Below are positions 51,184-63,879 of a DNA stretch of 64,000 bases, piece by piece. The number at the start of each line of letters is the position of its first letter. Positions within the stretch are counted from its first letter, which is position 1. Origin of the DNA: Serratia microhaemolytica (GTDB lineage: Bacteria > Pseudomonadota > Gammaproteobacteria > Enterobacterales > Enterobacteriaceae). Location of the stretch: positions 1 through 64,000 of the forward strand of contig NZ_SBEF01000017.1 in NCBI RefSeq assembly GCF_004011885.1, given 5' to 3'. A program made the position numbers and the translations under genes. The notes beneath the pieces are model-generated. The model did no database searches, was not told the DNA's origin, and was given only the letters and a program-made list of their open reading frames with translations.

Positions 51184-52152
51184 TTAAAACGATATTGTGC
51201 GTGCGGTAAAACGGTTGAGCAGTAACAGGCGGCAAAATAGCACCGATGCAATAAATACCAGAACCAGCAATAATAATTTTAATATGTTGTTATTAAAATC
51301 ATACAGCATAACAATAAAATGGAACACGCTATAGTGAACGACATAAACCCCGACCATCGCTGGGCTGATAAACTTCACCAAACCGGTAAGCAATTTGCTG
51401 GTTATTGTTAGGTTATCGAATAGAATAAAGAGGGCCAAGCTCATCATTACCAGATGGAAATGTTCCAGAATAAACCAGCCAGCAACACTCTTCTGGATAT
51501 GTGTCGATAGATAAAGTTCATAGAAATACATCGAAATTGCCAGCGGCAGTACCAATAGCTTGGCTGCTCGTAACACCTTTGGTTTTTTAGTAAATTTACG
51601 GCCTACTGCCTCACCCAATACGTGCCCTAAGATATAGTATCCGGCCCAGATCCAGATAAATGAATAGTTAGAGATAAAGAGCGGATCATCTTGCGTGTTG
51701 ATCGGTTTGACCAGATCCAGTATCGCAACAATAAAAATCATGCTGATAAAAACAGCAGCTGTTATTTTTAGGTTTTTTAACCCTTTAACGATAAGCGGGT
51801 AAAGAAGATAAATAATCCCCATATTTAGCAGAATGCCATTCTGTAAAATATAACCTTGCTGGATATACTGCGTTTTAATTAGCGATGAGATAATATTCCA
51901 GAAAACCATAATTAATATGATCGATTTTATTTTTATTATTACCCCTTTTCTGCCCAAGTTACCCACTTCATCCAAATAACCAATAATCATAAAAAATAGG
52001 GGTTTGGCAATTATGGAGAGAAAATAGAGCACGCTCATAATATCGGCGTCTAAAAAACACTCAAAAGAACAGATTTCACTGGTTGAGAAAAAGGTGACTG
52101 CACTGAAGCAAGTTAAACTCTTTAATGCTTGCAAGTTGACATTTTTTGCCAT
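51184..52152 (-). CDS. Divergent acyltransferase-3-like membrane protein
   Basis: 322 residues, very hydrophobic (about 9-10 segments), with the overall pattern of acyltransferase family 3 / WecH-like O-acetyltransferases (FFMIIGYL early, VGVYVVHYSVFHFIVMLYDF late). The usual early Arg and His of TM1 (R-x10-H) are not found: the aligned region reads LQALKSLTCFSAVTFFST. It may therefore be inactive or use another mechanism. Strongly AT-rich compared with katG and alaA, so probably acquired. The ATG has only a weak, distant Shine-Dalgarno. It could modify a surface polysaccharide; substrate unknown. Confidence 0.7.
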   Translation of the reverse strand: MAKNVNLQALKSLTCFSAVTFFSTSEICSFECFLDADIMSVLYFLSIIAKPLFFMIIGYLDEVGNLGRKGVIIKIKSIILIMVFWNIISSLIKTQYIQQGYILQNGILLNMGIIYLLYPLIVKGLKNLKITAAVFISMIFIVAILDLVKPINTQDDPLFISNYSFIWIWAGYYILGHVLGEAVGRKFTKKPKVLRAAKLLVLPLAISMYFYELYLSTHIQKSVAGWFILEHFHLVMMSLALFILFDNLTITSKLLTGLVKFISPAMVGVYVVHYSVFHFIVMLYDFNNNILKLLLLVLVFIASVLFCRLLLLNRFTARTISF

Positions 52153-52560
52153 GTTATTAATACCTTAAATGCTCTAAATCCCGTTGTGTCGTGTGAGTTT
52201 TGGCCTATCCGACGCGGGCTATTTTAGTGGACATCGTATCCCTGAACATAAGTTATCTTTTTGTTTAATCAGCACTGATCACCTAACTCAGCCCAGAATT
52301 ATAGCATAATAATTCGCAATGATGCCTTGCTGTAGGTTATGTGCGCACAGTATTGGCTAACCGCGTGTTGGTGCCATCAGACAGTTAACAGCCTAGAATC
52401 AGCCATCCACTGATTAGCATAGATAGCGCATTTGACGTCCAAAGAATGGTTTTTATCACTAAACTCAGGCTAGACTCTTCAAAATCGGCAGCACCAATAG
52501 TACATTGCACCTATTGCACGGTTGCGCAGCAGCTCCACACCACACAAGGCTCGGTTTTAT
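52153..52560. other. Divergent acyltransferase / alaA intergenic region
   Basis: 408 bases, AT-rich around 52240-52320, containing the promoters of both divergent genes. No open frame, tRNA or clear operator was seen. Confidence 0.4.
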
Positions 52561-53775
52561 ATGTTTTCCATAGAGAAGTCTAACAAACTTGATAATGTCT
52601 GCTACGACATCCGTGGCAGTGTACTAAAAGAGGCTAAACGCCTGGAAGAAGAAGGACATAAAGTTCTCAAATTGAACATTGGCAATCCGGCACCGTTTGG
52701 TTTTGAAGCACCGGATGAAATTTTAGTCGATGTGATCCGCAACCTCCCCACCGCTCAGGGATATTGTGATTCTAAAGGGCTGTATTCGGCACGTAAGGCG
52801 ATCATGCAGCATTATCAGGCACGTGATATGCGTGAAGTGACGGTCGAAGATATCTACATTGGCAACGGTGTGTCGGAGCTGATCCTGCAATCCATGCAGG
52901 CGTTGCTTAACCTTGGTGATGAGATGCTGGTGCCAGCACCGGATTATCCGCTGTGGACGGCGGCCGTTTCCCTCTCCAGTGGTAAAGCGGTGCATTACCT
53001 TTGTGATGAAGAGTCGGGTTGGTTTCCTGATCTGGACGACATTCGCAGTAAAATCACACCGCGTACACGCGGGATTGTCATCATCAATCCGAACAATCCA
53101 ACCGGAGCGGTTTACAGCAAAGCGCTGCTGGAGGAAATTGTTGAGATTGCACGTCAGCATAATCTGATCATTTTCGCCGATGAGATTTACGACAAGATCT
53201 TGTATGACGATGCGCAACACCACTCGATCGCTGCATTGGCGCCTGATTTGCTGACGGTCACTTTTAATGGACTGTCAAAAACCTATCGCGTGGCCGGCTT
53301 TCGGCAGGGTTGGATGGTGTTGAACGGGCCGAAAAAACATGCCAAAGGCTATATCGAAGGGCTGGAGATGTTGGCCTCAATGCGTCTGTGTGCCAATGTG
53401 CCGATGCAACATGCGATCCAGACTGCATTGGGTGGCTATCAGAGTATCAACGAATTTATCAAGCCAGGTGGTCGCCTGTATCAACAGCGTGAACGCACCT
53501 GGCAGTTGCTGAATCAGATCCCAGGTGTCTCTTGCGTTAAGCCGCAAGGGGCACTGTATATGTTCCCACGCATTGATATTAAACGTTTTAATATCCGTGA
53601 CGATCAGAAGTTGGTGCTGGATCTGCTGTTACAGGAGAAGGTGTTACTGGTACAAGGCACTGCCTTTAACTGGCCTCATCCAGATCATGTGCGGATTGTG
53701 ACCCTGCCGCGCATTGATGATTTGGAGATGGCGGTTAACAAGTTTGGTCGGTTCCTAGAGCATTACCATCAGTAG
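52561..53775 (+). CDS. alaA: Glutamate-pyruvate aminotransferase AlaA
   Basis: 404-residue class I/II aminotransferase matching E. coli AlaA (405) throughout. The PLP lysine is in NGLSKTYRVAGFRQGW; INPNNPTGAVYS and FADEIYDKILYD carry the conserved Asn and Asp. It makes alanine from pyruvate and glutamate. The ATG at 52561 reproduces the E. coli N-terminus; a longer frame from 52522 is not supported. yfbR follows as in E. coli. Confidence 0.96.
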   Translation: MFSIEKSNKLDNVCYDIRGSVLKEAKRLEEEGHKVLKLNIGNPAPFGFEAPDEILVDVIRNLPTAQGYCDSKGLYSARKAIMQHYQARDMREVTVEDIYIGNGVSELILQSMQALLNLGDEMLVPAPDYPLWTAAVSLSSGKAVHYLCDEESGWFPDLDDIRSKITPRTRGIVIINPNNPTGAVYSKALLEEIVEIARQHNLIIFADEIYDKILYDDAQHHSIAALAPDLLTVTFNGLSKTYRVAGFRQGWMVLNGPKKHAKGYIEGLEMLASMRLCANVPMQHAIQTALGGYQSINEFIKPGGRLYQQRERTWQLLNQIPGVSCVKPQGALYMFPRIDIKRFNIRDDQKLVLDLLLQEKVLLVQGTAFNWPHPDHVRIVTLPRIDDLEMAVNKFGRFLEHYHQ

Positions 53776-53904
53776 CCATCTTATCTCGCTAGGCTAGTCA
53801 TTTACGTTGTGAGAATGCCCTGTTCAGACCCGCTAAGCGTCACAGTAGCTGGCACTGAGCAGCGGCATGGACACCCTGCCCTATCCGGTCAACGAGAAAA
53901 CTGA

Positions 53905-54498
53905 ATGAGTCACTTTTTTGCCCACCTGTCCCGTTTGAAACTGATCACCCGTTGGCCACTGATGCGCAACCTGCTAACGGAAAATGTTGCTGAGCACAGT
54001 TTGCAAGTGGCGTTTGTTGCCCACGCGCTGAGTGTGATCAAAAACCGCAAGTTTGGTGGACAACTTAATGCCGAGCGTGTCGCTGTGTTGGCGATGTATC
54101 ACGATGCCAGTGAGGTGTTGACCGGTGATATGCCAACACCGATTAAGTATTACAATCCGCAGATCGCAGTCGAGTACAAGAAAATCGAGCAGTTAGCGCA
54201 GCAGACACTGTTGCAGATGATCCCCGAGGAGCTTCAGGCAGATTTTCAACTTATACTTGATGAACAGTGTTGCAGCGAAGAAGAGAGAGCGATAGTCAAA
54301 CAAGCCGATGCTTTGTGTGCCTATCTGAAATGCATCGAAGAACTTTCTGCCGGTAATAATGAGTTCCAGTTGGCGAAGAACCGGCTGGAGAAGACACTTG
54401 AGCAACGTCATAGTCCGGAAATGGATTATTTTATGACGGTTTTTGTCCCGAGTTTTAGCCTATCTCTGGATGAAATCAGTGTTGAAACAAAAGATTGA
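53905..54498 (+). CDS. yfbR: 5'-deoxynucleotidase YfbR
   Basis: 197-residue HD-domain hydrolase (E. coli 199) specific for deoxyribonucleoside 5'-monophosphates. The metal-binding histidines and aspartates are in [30 protein letters not shown] and [12 protein letters not shown]. It takes part in dUMP/dNTP balance. It follows alaA on the same strand after 129 bases. Confidence 0.96.
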   Translation: MSHFFAHLSRLKLITRWPLMRNLLTENVAEHSLQVAFVAHALSVIKNRKFGGQLNAERVAVLAMYHDASEVLTGDMPTPIKYYNPQIAVEYKKIEQLAQQTLLQMIPEELQADFQLILDEQCCSEEERAIVKQADALCAYLKCIEELSAGNNEFQLAKNRLEKTLEQRHSPEMDYFMTVFVPSFSLSLDEISVETKD

Positions 54499-54510
54499 AG
54501 TTTTTAGTAG

Positions 54511-54548
54511 GCAGTGATAACGCCTCTCCAAGCAGGCGTTATCACTGC
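54511..54548. repeat. Perfect 15-bp hairpin downstream of yfbR
   Basis: Arms 54511-54525 (GCAGTGATAACGCCT) and 54534-54548 pair perfectly around an 8-base loop. No T-run follows on the plus strand. It lies 12 bases after the yfbR stop and probably defines or protects the transcript's 3' end. Confidence 0.85.
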
Positions 54549-54664
54549 TGCCAGTTTGGTTAGTGATGTGCTGTTTCATCAGTGTGCCCCGAGTAGCTCT
54601 GAGCAACATCAACGTCGCTATTTGCCAGATTAGATAACAATTTTTGCCAATTATTGGAGAGCAC

Positions 54665-56518
54665 ATGCGCATACTGTGGCGAATTATTGCCGGGATCTTC
54701 CGTGGAATATGGCGGTTGTTTAAATTAGTGAGGGAACTGGTTATCACCTTGTTTTTTGCTGTGATACTGCTGTTTGGCATTGGCGTTTACTTCTCTTTTC
54801 AAAGCAGTCATTCGTCACCAGCCTCACGGGGTGCCCTGTTGCTTGATCTGCAGGGTACTATTGTCGATACACCAGCAACAGATACGCGTTTTCAGCAGTG
54901 GGGGCGTGAGCTGTTAGGTGGCTCCAGCCGTCGGTTGCAGGAAAATTCACTGTTTGATCTGGTCGATGCGCTGCGAGCGGCGAAAGAGGATGACAACATT
55001 ACCGGTATCGTGCTGCAACTGAACGATTTTGTCTCGGCAGATCAGCCCTCTCTGCAATATATTGGTAAGGCGTTAGCTGAATTCCGTGATAGTGGTAAGC
55101 CGATTTTTGCGGTCGGTGATAGCTACAGCCAAGCACAATATTTTCTTGCCAGTTATGCCAATAAGATTTACCTGTCACCACAAGGTGCGGTTGATTTACG
55201 TGGCTTAGCCACCCATCGGCTGTATTACAAATCGTTGTTGGAAAAATTAAAGGTTAGCACCCACATTTTCCGCGTCGGCAGCTATAAATCGGCGGTTGAA
55301 CCGTTGATCCGTGATGATATGTCACCTGAGGCGCGCGCAGCAGATAGCCTGTGGTTAGGTGAGTTATGGCAAAACTACCTGAGCACTGTCGCTGCGAACC
55401 GCAAGTTGTCACCTAACCAACTGTTCCCAGGCGCGCAGCAGATCCTGCGTGGATTGCAGGCGGTTAATGGTGACATGGCGCAATATGCCCTTGATAACAA
55501 ATTGGTTGATGCGTTAGCTTCGCGACCGGAGATTGAGCAGGCATTAAGCAACAGGTTTGGCTGGAATAAACAGCGTAATGCCATTAATGCCACCAGTATT
55601 TATAACTACCGCATCAAGCCAAAGCTGGAACAACCCGCCGAAATTGGTGTGATTGTTGCCAATGGTGCCATCATGGATGGCACTCAGAGTGCGGGCAATG
55701 TTGGAGCCGATACCATCGCAGAGCAACTACGCCAGGCTCGTTTTGATTCGAAAATCAAGGCATTGGTGCTGCGAGTTAATAGTCCGGGCGGTAGCGTCAG
55801 TGCCTCTGAAGTGATCCGCAGCGAGTTGGCTGCGCTGCGTGCAGCAGGTAAACCGGTCGTGGTGTCAATGGGCGGCACTGCCGCTTCTGGTGGGTACTGG
55901 ATCGCGACTGCCGCTGATCATATTGTTGCTAGCCCCAGTACGCTTACTGGATCGATAGGTATTTTTGGTGCGATTAATACGTTTGAAAATAGCCTAGAGA
56001 GTGTGGGGGTGTATACCGACGGCGTCAATACTTCACCATTGGCAGATTTGAGTGTCACCAAGACATTGCCGCCAGAGTTTGCCCAGATGATGCAGTTGAG
56101 TGTTGAGCACGGTTATCGGCAATTTATCAATCTGGTCGCTACTGCGCGCCATATGGATGCAAAGCAAGTTGATGCCATTGCCCAAGGGCGTGTCTGGACC
56201 GGAAGAGAGGCGAATAGACGTGGATTGGTCGATCAACTGGGTGATTTTGACGATGCGGTGGCAAAAGCAGCCGAATTGGCGAACATAACGCAGTGGCAAT
56301 TGGCTTGGTTTAGCACGCCAGTCAGTATGCTGGATCACTTCTTTAGCCAGTTGGGGATTTCGGTCAATGCGGTACTGCCGCGCGCAGTGTTGGCAATGTT
56401 ACCCGCGCCGTTGGCGAGCTTAGGCGATGAAGTTAGGCAACAGGCTGAGTTGTTTCAGCGGCTGAATGATCCACAGCATCGCTATGCTATCTGTCTAACT
56501 TGTGCGGATGTTGAGTAG
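54665..56518 (+). CDS. sppA: Signal peptide peptidase SppA (protease IV)
   Basis: 617 residues (E. coli 618), a fused pair of S49 domains. An N-terminal anchor (about residues 25-46) is followed by the catalytic lysine in VGSYKSAVEP and the catalytic serine in SMGGTAASGGYWI. It degrades cleaved signal peptides in the inner membrane. The start at 54665, with GGAG 5-6 bases upstream, gives the E. coli-like MRILWRIIAGIF. ansA follows downstream on the same strand. Confidence 0.96.
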   Translation: MRILWRIIAGIFRGIWRLFKLVRELVITLFFAVILLFGIGVYFSFQSSHSSPASRGALLLDLQGTIVDTPATDTRFQQWGRELLGGSSRRLQENSLFDLVDALRAAKEDDNITGIVLQLNDFVSADQPSLQYIGKALAEFRDSGKPIFAVGDSYSQAQYFLASYANKIYLSPQGAVDLRGLATHRLYYKSLLEKLKVSTHIFRVGSYKSAVEPLIRDDMSPEARAADSLWLGELWQNYLSTVAANRKLSPNQLFPGAQQILRGLQAVNGDMAQYALDNKLVDALASRPEIEQALSNRFGWNKQRNAINATSIYNYRIKPKLEQPAEIGVIVANGAIMDGTQSAGNVGADTIAEQLRQARFDSKIKALVLRVNSPGGSVSASEVIRSELAALRAAGKPVVVSMGGTAASGGYWIATAADHIVASPSTLTGSIGIFGAINTFENSLESVGVYTDGVNTSPLADLSVTKTLPPEFAQMMQLSVEHGYRQFINLVATARHMDAKQVDAIAQGRVWTGREANRRGLVDQLGDFDDAVAKAAELANITQWQLAWFSTPVSMLDHFFSQLGISVNAVLPRAVLAMLPAPLASLGDEVRQQAELFQRLNDPQHRYAICLTCADVE

Positions 56519-56653
56519 TCTCTGTGTGCGTTCTGTTGGTGACAAGGAGCGTCACCCGACTTCAGTTGGCTGGTTGTAGTTCAAGTTGTCTGCCGGTTAG
56601 ATGTCACTCGAATTATTTAGGCCATAACATTACCTTTTAATAAATAAGAAAAT

Positions 56654-57670
56654 ATGCAAAAGAAATCTATTTACGTCATCTATACTGGCGGCACCATTGG
56701 TATGTTACATTCGGAAAATGGCTATGTCCCTGCGGCTGGGCATCTACAGCAGCAACTGGCGCAAATGCCTGAGTTTCATCGTCCTGAAATGCCACACTTT
56801 ACCCTGCATGAATATGATCCACTGATCGACTCTTCCGATATGACGCCCGAAGATTGGCAGTTGATAGCCAACGATATTCAGCACAACTACGCCAATTATG
56901 ATGGTTTCGTCATTTTACATGGCACTGACACTATGGCTTTCACCGCTTCCGCGCTCTCTTTTATGCTGGAGAATTTAGCCAAGCCAGTGATCGTGACCGG
57001 TTCACAGATCCCGCTGTCAGAGTTACGTTCAGATGGGCAAGCCAATCTGTTAAATTCACTCTATCTTGCAGCAAATTATCCGATCAGCGAAGTGGGGTTA
57101 TTTTTCAACAACAAGCTGTTTCGTGCCAATCGCACCACTAAAGCTCATGCCGATGGTTTTGATGCTTTTGCTTCACCGAACTTTGCACCACTGCTAGAAG
57201 CGGGGATCCATATTCGCCGTCAATCGTGCCTCTCATCACCAGAGCCCAACGGCGCGTTAAAAGTACACCAAATCACACCACAACCGATTGGGGTGGTGAC
57301 CATCTACCCTGGTATCTCGGCAGAGGTGGTACGCAATTTCCTGCTACAGCCGGTCAAGGCGTTGATCTTGCGTTGCTATGGGGTGGGCAATGCACCACAG
57401 AAGCCGGAATTACTCGATGAACTGCGCGCTGCAACTTTGCGCGGTATTGTGGTGATCACACTGACACAATGTATCTCCGGGCGGGTCAATATGGGGGGAT
57501 ATGCTACCGGCAATGCGTTGGCTCAGGCGGGTGTGATCAGCGGTTATGATATGACGGTTGAGGCGGCGTTGACTAAATTGCACTACCTATTAAGTCAATC
57601 ACTCACGGCAGAACAGATCCGTCAGCAGATGCAGCAGAATTTGCGTGGTGAACTGACACTGGAAGATTGA
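56654..57670 (+). CDS. ansA: L-asparaginase I (cytoplasmic)
   Basis: 338-residue type I asparaginase, as in E. coli. The two threonine active-site motifs are YTGGTIGMLHS near the N-terminus and LHGTDTMAFTASALSF. No signal peptide, so it is cytosolic and hydrolyses asparagine to aspartate and ammonia. The sppA-ansA order is as in E. coli; pncA does not follow, because the convergent kdsA lies next. Confidence 0.96.
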   Translation: MQKKSIYVIYTGGTIGMLHSENGYVPAAGHLQQQLAQMPEFHRPEMPHFTLHEYDPLIDSSDMTPEDWQLIANDIQHNYANYDGFVILHGTDTMAFTASALSFMLENLAKPVIVTGSQIPLSELRSDGQANLLNSLYLAANYPISEVGLFFNNKLFRANRTTKAHADGFDAFASPNFAPLLEAGIHIRRQSCLSSPEPNGALKVHQITPQPIGVVTIYPGISAEVVRNFLLQPVKALILRCYGVGNAPQKPELLDELRAATLRGIVVITLTQCISGRVNMGGYATGNALAQAGVISGYDMTVEAALTKLHYLLSQSLTAEQIRQQMQQNLRGELTLED

Positions 57671-57710
57671 TGGGTTGTGCGTTCATCACTATTTGTTACT
57701 GACTCGCCGA

Positions 57711-57771
57711 AGCAGCACAACTGTGCTGCTGGCTGAAAGTGTAAGAGCCAGCCCACGAGTTGGCGCTGGCT
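57711..57771. terminator. Two hairpins between convergent ansA and kdsA
   Basis: AGCAGCACA (57711-57719) pairs with TGTGCTGCT (57722-57730), and AGCCAGC (57746-57752) pairs with GCTGGCT (57765-57771), followed by GGCACAGTTTTG. They lie in the 123-base gap between two convergent stops and probably serve both transcripts. Confidence 0.55.
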
Positions 57772-57793
57772 GGCACAGTTTTGTCGCTGTTGG

Positions 57794-59618
<1,825 letters not shown>

Positions 59619-60704
59619 TTATTCAAGCTCTGCGGAAAGTGCCGCCAACTGATCCGCCTGGTGTTCCTGCACAATCGGTTGGATTAGCATGTCGAGTTTG
59701 CCTTCCATCACCTCATCCAGACGATAGAGTGTGAGGTTGATGCGATGATCGGTCACCCGTCCTTGTGGGAAGTTGTAAGTGCGATTACGGTCAGAGCGGT
59801 CTCCGCTACCCAGTAAGTTGCGGCGCGTTGATGCTTCTGCCTGTTGGCGTTTGGCCATTTCCGCCGCATGAATGCGTGCTGCTAGCACTGACATCGCTTT
59901 GGCGCGGTTTTTGTGCTGCGAGCGTTCGTCCTGGCACTCAACCACAATGCCGGTGGGCAGGTGGGTAATGCGGATCGCCGAGTCAGTGGTGTTAACGTGC
60001 TGCCCACCCGCACCCGAGGAGCGGAAGGTGTCAACTTTCAGATCACTGGGGTTGATGTCAGGTAACTCGGCTTCTGGGATCTCCGGCATGACAGCTACGG
60101 TACAGGCGGAGGTGTGGATACGCCCTTGGGATTCGGTCTCCGGTACGCGCTGTACTCGGTGGCCGCCAGATTCAAATTTCAGTTGGCCGTAAGCCCCCTC
60201 ACCGGAAACTTTGGCTATCACTTCTTTATAACCACCATGCTCACCCAAGTTGGCGCTCATGATTTCCACTCGCCAGCGACGGGCTTCGGCATAGCGGCTA
60301 TACATGCGGAACAGATCGCCAGCAAAGATCGCCGCTTCATCACCGCCGGTTCCAGCACGAACTTCCAGAAAACAGTGGCGTTCATCATCGGGATCTTTCG
60401 GCAATAACAATAGCTGCAACTGCTGCTCCAGCACTTCAGCACTGGCTTTGGCTTGCTTCAGTTCCTCTTGTGCCATTTCACGCATTTCGGCATCATCCAG
60501 CATCATTTCTGCTGTCGCCATATCTTCCTGCACTTGACGCCACTGTAAAAAACAGCGGCTGACATCGCTCAATTGTGCATATTCGCGCGACAACGCACGA
60601 AATCGCTCCTGATCGGCGATCACACCACCATCACCAAGCAGTGCCTGCACCTCTTCATGGCGCTCTTGTAACGCTTCCAGTTTGGCAACAATAGAAGGCT
60701 TCAT
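59619..60704 (-). CDS. prfA: Peptide chain release factor 1
   Basis: 361 residues (E. coli 360). The peptidyl-hydrolysis GGQ lies in [18 protein letters not shown], and the stop-codon reading PxT region in the middle domain is present. It releases peptides at UAG and UAA. It sits in the hemA-prfA-prmC operon, as in E. coli. Confidence 0.98.
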   Translation of the reverse strand: MKPSIVAKLEALQERHEEVQALLGDGGVIADQERFRALSREYAQLSDVSRCFLQWRQVQEDMATAEMMLDDAEMREMAQEELKQAKASAEVLEQQLQLLLLPKDPDDERHCFLEVRAGTGGDEAAIFAGDLFRMYSRYAEARRWRVEIMSANLGEHGGYKEVIAKVSGEGAYGQLKFESGGHRVQRVPETESQGRIHTSACTVAVMPEIPEAELPDINPSDLKVDTFRSSGAGGQHVNTTDSAIRITHLPTGIVVECQDERSQHKNRAKAMSVLAARIHAAEMAKRQQAEASTRRNLLGSGDRSDRNRTYNFPQGRVTDHRINLTLYRLDEVMEGKLDMLIQPIVQEHQADQLAALSAELE

Positions 60705-60735
60705 GCGTGTTTTTACCCCTGCTAATCAAAGAGAA

Positions 60736-61998
60736 CTAATGTTTATCCAACCCTAAACTCTGGCGCAAAATCTGTAACCGCTCCATATCTCCTTCACCTG
60801 CGGCTTGTTGCAGTGATTTGGTCGGCGCATGGATCAAACGATTAGTCAGTTTGTGTACCAGCTCGTTGACCACCTGTGTGACATCGCCCCCTTGCGCAAT
60901 GGTCAGCAACGCTTTTACTCTCATCTCCTCGCGGATCTGTTCAGCCTGCTGGCGATACTCTCTAATGCTGGCAGTGGCATTTTGCGCCCGCAGCCAAGAC
61001 ATAAAACCGGCGCTCTCTTGCAGCACGATCGACTCGGCTTCAATTGCCGCCGCTTGACGTTGAGCCAGATTGCCCTGAATGATCGCTTGCAGATCATCCA
61101 CACTGTAGAGATAAGCATCCGCCAGGTTGCCGACCTCCGGTTCGATGTCACGCGGCACCGCGATATCGACCAGTAACATTGGCCGGTTGCGCCGCGCTTT
61201 TAGTGCTCGCTCTACCATACCTTTGCCAATGATCGGCAGTGGGCTGGCGGTAGAGGTAATAATCAGATCCGCCTCTGCTAGTCGGGCGTCAATTTCCGGC
61301 AAGCTAATCACCTGTGCGCCAACTTCATCTGCCAGATCTTGAGCACGTTTGCGGGTGCGATTGGCAATCACCATCTGTTGCACTTGTGCCTGGTTTAAAT
61401 GGCGTGCAATCAGGGTGATGGTTTCACCAGCGCCGACTAACAGCACGTTGAGTTGTGTTAACGATTCAAAAATCTGTCGTGCCAAACTACAGGCGGCAAA
61501 CGCTACCGAGACTGCGCTGGCACCAATTTCTGTTTCGCTACGCACACGCTTTGCCACAGAAAACGCTTTCTGAAATAGCCGTTCCAGTTCGCTATTGAGC
61601 GCCAGCGCTTGTTGTGAACTGGCAAATGCTTTTTTTACCTGACCTAAAATCTGTGGTTCCCCTAACACTAGCGAATCCAATCCGCTGGCAACGCGCATTA
61701 AGTGACTGACCGCGTGTTCACCCGTGTGCCAATAGAGAGTATGGCTCACTTCTTCAGCATGTAGCTGGTGATGATGGCAGAGCCAGCGCGTTAACTGTTC
61801 ATGTAACTGGGGCTGTTCACTCACGCTGAGGTAGAGTTCGGTGCGGTTGCAGGTAGACAAAATCACAGCACCCTGCACCGCCGGTTGGTGGAGCAAGCTC
61901 GCCAATGCAGAGGGAACAGACTCTGGAGAAAAGGTCACTCGCTCTCGTAGAGAAACCGGCGCCGTTTTGTGATTAATGCCTAAGGCAAGCAGAACCAT
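60736..61998 (-). CDS. hemA: Glutamyl-tRNA reductase
   Basis: 420-residue first enzyme of tetrapyrrole synthesis (E. coli 418). The catalytic cysteine is in [12 protein letters not shown], with the NADPH fold at [16 protein letters not shown] and the C-terminal dimerisation helix ending LRQSLGLDK. The start at 61998 gives [21 protein letters not shown] as in E. coli; an ATG at 62046 would add 16 residues with no family support. First gene of hemA-prfA-prmC; divergent from lolB. Confidence 0.96.
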   Translation of the reverse strand: MVLLALGINHKTAPVSLRERVTFSPESVPSALASLLHQPAVQGAVILSTCNRTELYLSVSEQPQLHEQLTRWLCHHHQLHAEEVSHTLYWHTGEHAVSHLMRVASGLDSLVLGEPQILGQVKKAFASSQQALALNSELERLFQKAFSVAKRVRSETEIGASAVSVAFAACSLARQIFESLTQLNVLLVGAGETITLIARHLNQAQVQQMVIANRTRKRAQDLADEVGAQVISLPEIDARLAEADLIITSTASPLPIIGKGMVERALKARRNRPMLLVDIAVPRDIEPEVGNLADAYLYSVDDLQAIIQGNLAQRQAAAIEAESIVLQESAGFMSWLRAQNATASIREYRQQAEQIREEMRVKALLTIAQGGDVTQVVNELVHKLTNRLIHAPTKSLQQAAGEGDMERLQILRQSLGLDKH

Positions 61999-62383
61999 TG
62001 CGTTAGATGAAACTTCTCTGGAATATGAATTTTTGTTGGCTGGCATTCTACTTGATGCGTGGCATCAATAAAAGCAACACGCGCATCTTCCGGCAATTGC
62101 CGCTGTCTGTGCTATAGCGTAGCAACCCAATCCGAACATGGCGATTTTTCTGCCCGCTGTTCTGGTTTTTATCCCTGGTTGTGCAGTGACTCAGGTAATC
62201 GCTGCTGGTTAACAAATAGACGGCGGCCGCCGTGGTAGATGCCGAACATTGCCATGATGGGTGATAATGCGGGCGTTCCGCTGATATCACGATCGTCAAT
62301 AGGCGCTATTGGGTGTAATATTGCGCTGGTTTGTTCTGCCGCTAGAATAAACAATATGTTTCCACTCCTCTGAAGGAAAAATT
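61999..62383. other. Divergent hemA / lolB intergenic region
   Basis: 385 bases holding both promoters, as in E. coli. No gene or strong operator was seen. Several inverted short stretches occur but none stands out. Confidence 0.4.
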
Positions 62384-63019
62384 ATGCCAATTCAGCCTGC
62401 GCGTCAGATGAACCTGCTGCGATTGCTGCCGTTAGCCAGTTTACTGTTAGTCGCTTGTAGTGTGACGCAGCCCAGAGGGCCGACAGTGAGTCCTCAATCA
62501 CCACAGTGGATTGCACATCAGCAGCAGCTACAGCAGTTGACGCAATACCAAACGCGCGGTTCATTTGCCTACCTTTCTGAGCAGAAAAAAGTGTATGCCC
62601 GTTTTTTCTGGCAACAATACAGTGCCGATCATTATCGCTTGTTGTTAACCAATCCATTGGGAGGCACTGAACTGGAACTGACAGTACAAAATAATCAGGT
62701 TCAGTTGATTGATCGCCAAGGGGGGCGTTACTTGAGTCATGATGCTGAAGCGATGTTGTTGCAGCTAACCGGTATGGCGATCCCGATCAACAATTTACGC
62801 CAGTGGATGTTGGGGCTGCCTGGTAATGCTAAAGATTTTCAGGTGGATGCTAACTACCGCCTCAAGCGGCTCACGTATCAGCAGAATGGGTTAACCTGGC
62901 AGGTCAACTACCAGGATTTTGATACTAACCTGACACCGGCGCTGCCTAATCGCCTTGAACTGGAGCAGGGAGCACAACGGATCAAACTGAAAATGGATCA
63001 CTGGACGCTCATCAGATGA
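62384..63019 (+). CDS. lolB: Outer-membrane lipoprotein insertion receptor LolB
   Basis: 211-residue lipoprotein (E. coli 207). The lipobox LLVAC gives a lipid-modified cysteine near residue 25, followed by the LolB beta-barrel fold ([39 protein letters not shown]). It accepts lipoproteins from LolA and inserts them in the outer membrane. AAGGA precedes the ATG. Overlaps ispE by four bases. Confidence 0.96.
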   Translation: MPIQPARQMNLLRLLPLASLLLVACSVTQPRGPTVSPQSPQWIAHQQQLQQLTQYQTRGSFAYLSEQKKVYARFFWQQYSADHYRLLLTNPLGGTELELTVQNNQVQLIDRQGGRYLSHDAEAMLLQLTGMAIPINNLRQWMLGLPGNAKDFQVDANYRLKRLTYQQNGLTWQVNYQDFDTNLTPALPNRLELEQGAQRIKLKMDHWTLIR

Positions 63020-63879
63020 TTTCGCATTGGCCATCACCAGCAAAACTTAACCTGTTTTTGTATATTACTGGCCGTCGAGCCGACGGTTATCATCTGTTGC
63101 AGACGCTGTTTCAGTTCCTCGATTACGGCGACACGCTCTCCTTTCGCTTGCGTTCAGACCAGAAAATTCAACTCCTCACCCCACTGGCGGATCTGCCCGA
63201 GGAGCAGAATCTGATTGTGCGAGCTGCGCGGCTGCTACAGCAATCTTGCACTACAGCAGCAGCGCGAGGTGTTGATATTTGGCTGGACAAGCGTATACCG
63301 ATGGGGGGCGGACTGGGGGGCGGTTCTTCCAATGCCGCGACAGTGTTGATTGCACTCAATCAGCTTTGGCGATGTGGGTTGACTGATCAGCAGTTGGCCA
63401 CACTGGGGCTTACGCTAGGTGCTGATGTGCCGATTTTTGTCTATGGTCATGCTGCCTTTGCTGAGGGAGTTGGCGAAAAACTGCAACCGGCCAACCCAGC
63501 GGAGAAGTGGTATCTGGTTGCGCATCCCGGTATCACTATCGCTACGCCGGTTATTTTTGCTGATCCAGAGTTAAAAAGAGACTCTCCGGTGCGCTCGTTA
63601 AGTTGCCTGTTGGCGTCAGATTACCGCAATGACTGTGAACCAATCGCAAGAAAACGTTTTCGTGAGGTTGAACAGCTTCTTTCATGGCTGTTACAATACG
63701 CGCCGTCACGTTTGACCGGTACCGGTGCTTGTGTGTTTGCTGAATTTGACTCAGAAAGCGCTGCCCGGCAAGTGTTGAACCAAGCTCCGGCTTGGGTGCG
63801 TGGGTTCGTCGCGCGCGGTGTGAATCTCTCACCGCTGCATCGCGTCCGTGCTGAGCAGTTGATGCTACGCAGTGAGTAG
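63016..63879 (+). CDS. ispE: 4-diphosphocytidyl-2-C-methyl-D-erythritol kinase
   Basis: 287-residue GHMP kinase (E. coli 283) of the methylerythritol phosphate isoprenoid pathway. Motifs are [11 protein letters not shown] at the N-terminus, the phosphate loop [17 protein letters not shown], and [12 protein letters not shown] near the C-terminus. Translationally coupled to lolB by ATGA overlap. prs is expected next but lies beyond the window. Confidence 0.97.
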   Translation: MISHWPSPAKLNLFLYITGRRADGYHLLQTLFQFLDYGDTLSFRLRSDQKIQLLTPLADLPEEQNLIVRAARLLQQSCTTAAARGVDIWLDKRIPMGGGLGGGSSNAATVLIALNQLWRCGLTDQQLATLGLTLGADVPIFVYGHAAFAEGVGEKLQPANPAEKWYLVAHPGITIATPVIFADPELKRDSPVRSLSCLLASDYRNDCEPIARKRFREVEQLLSWLLQYAPSRLTGTGACVFAEFDSESAARQVLNQAPAWVRGFVARGVNLSPLHRVRAEQLMLRSE

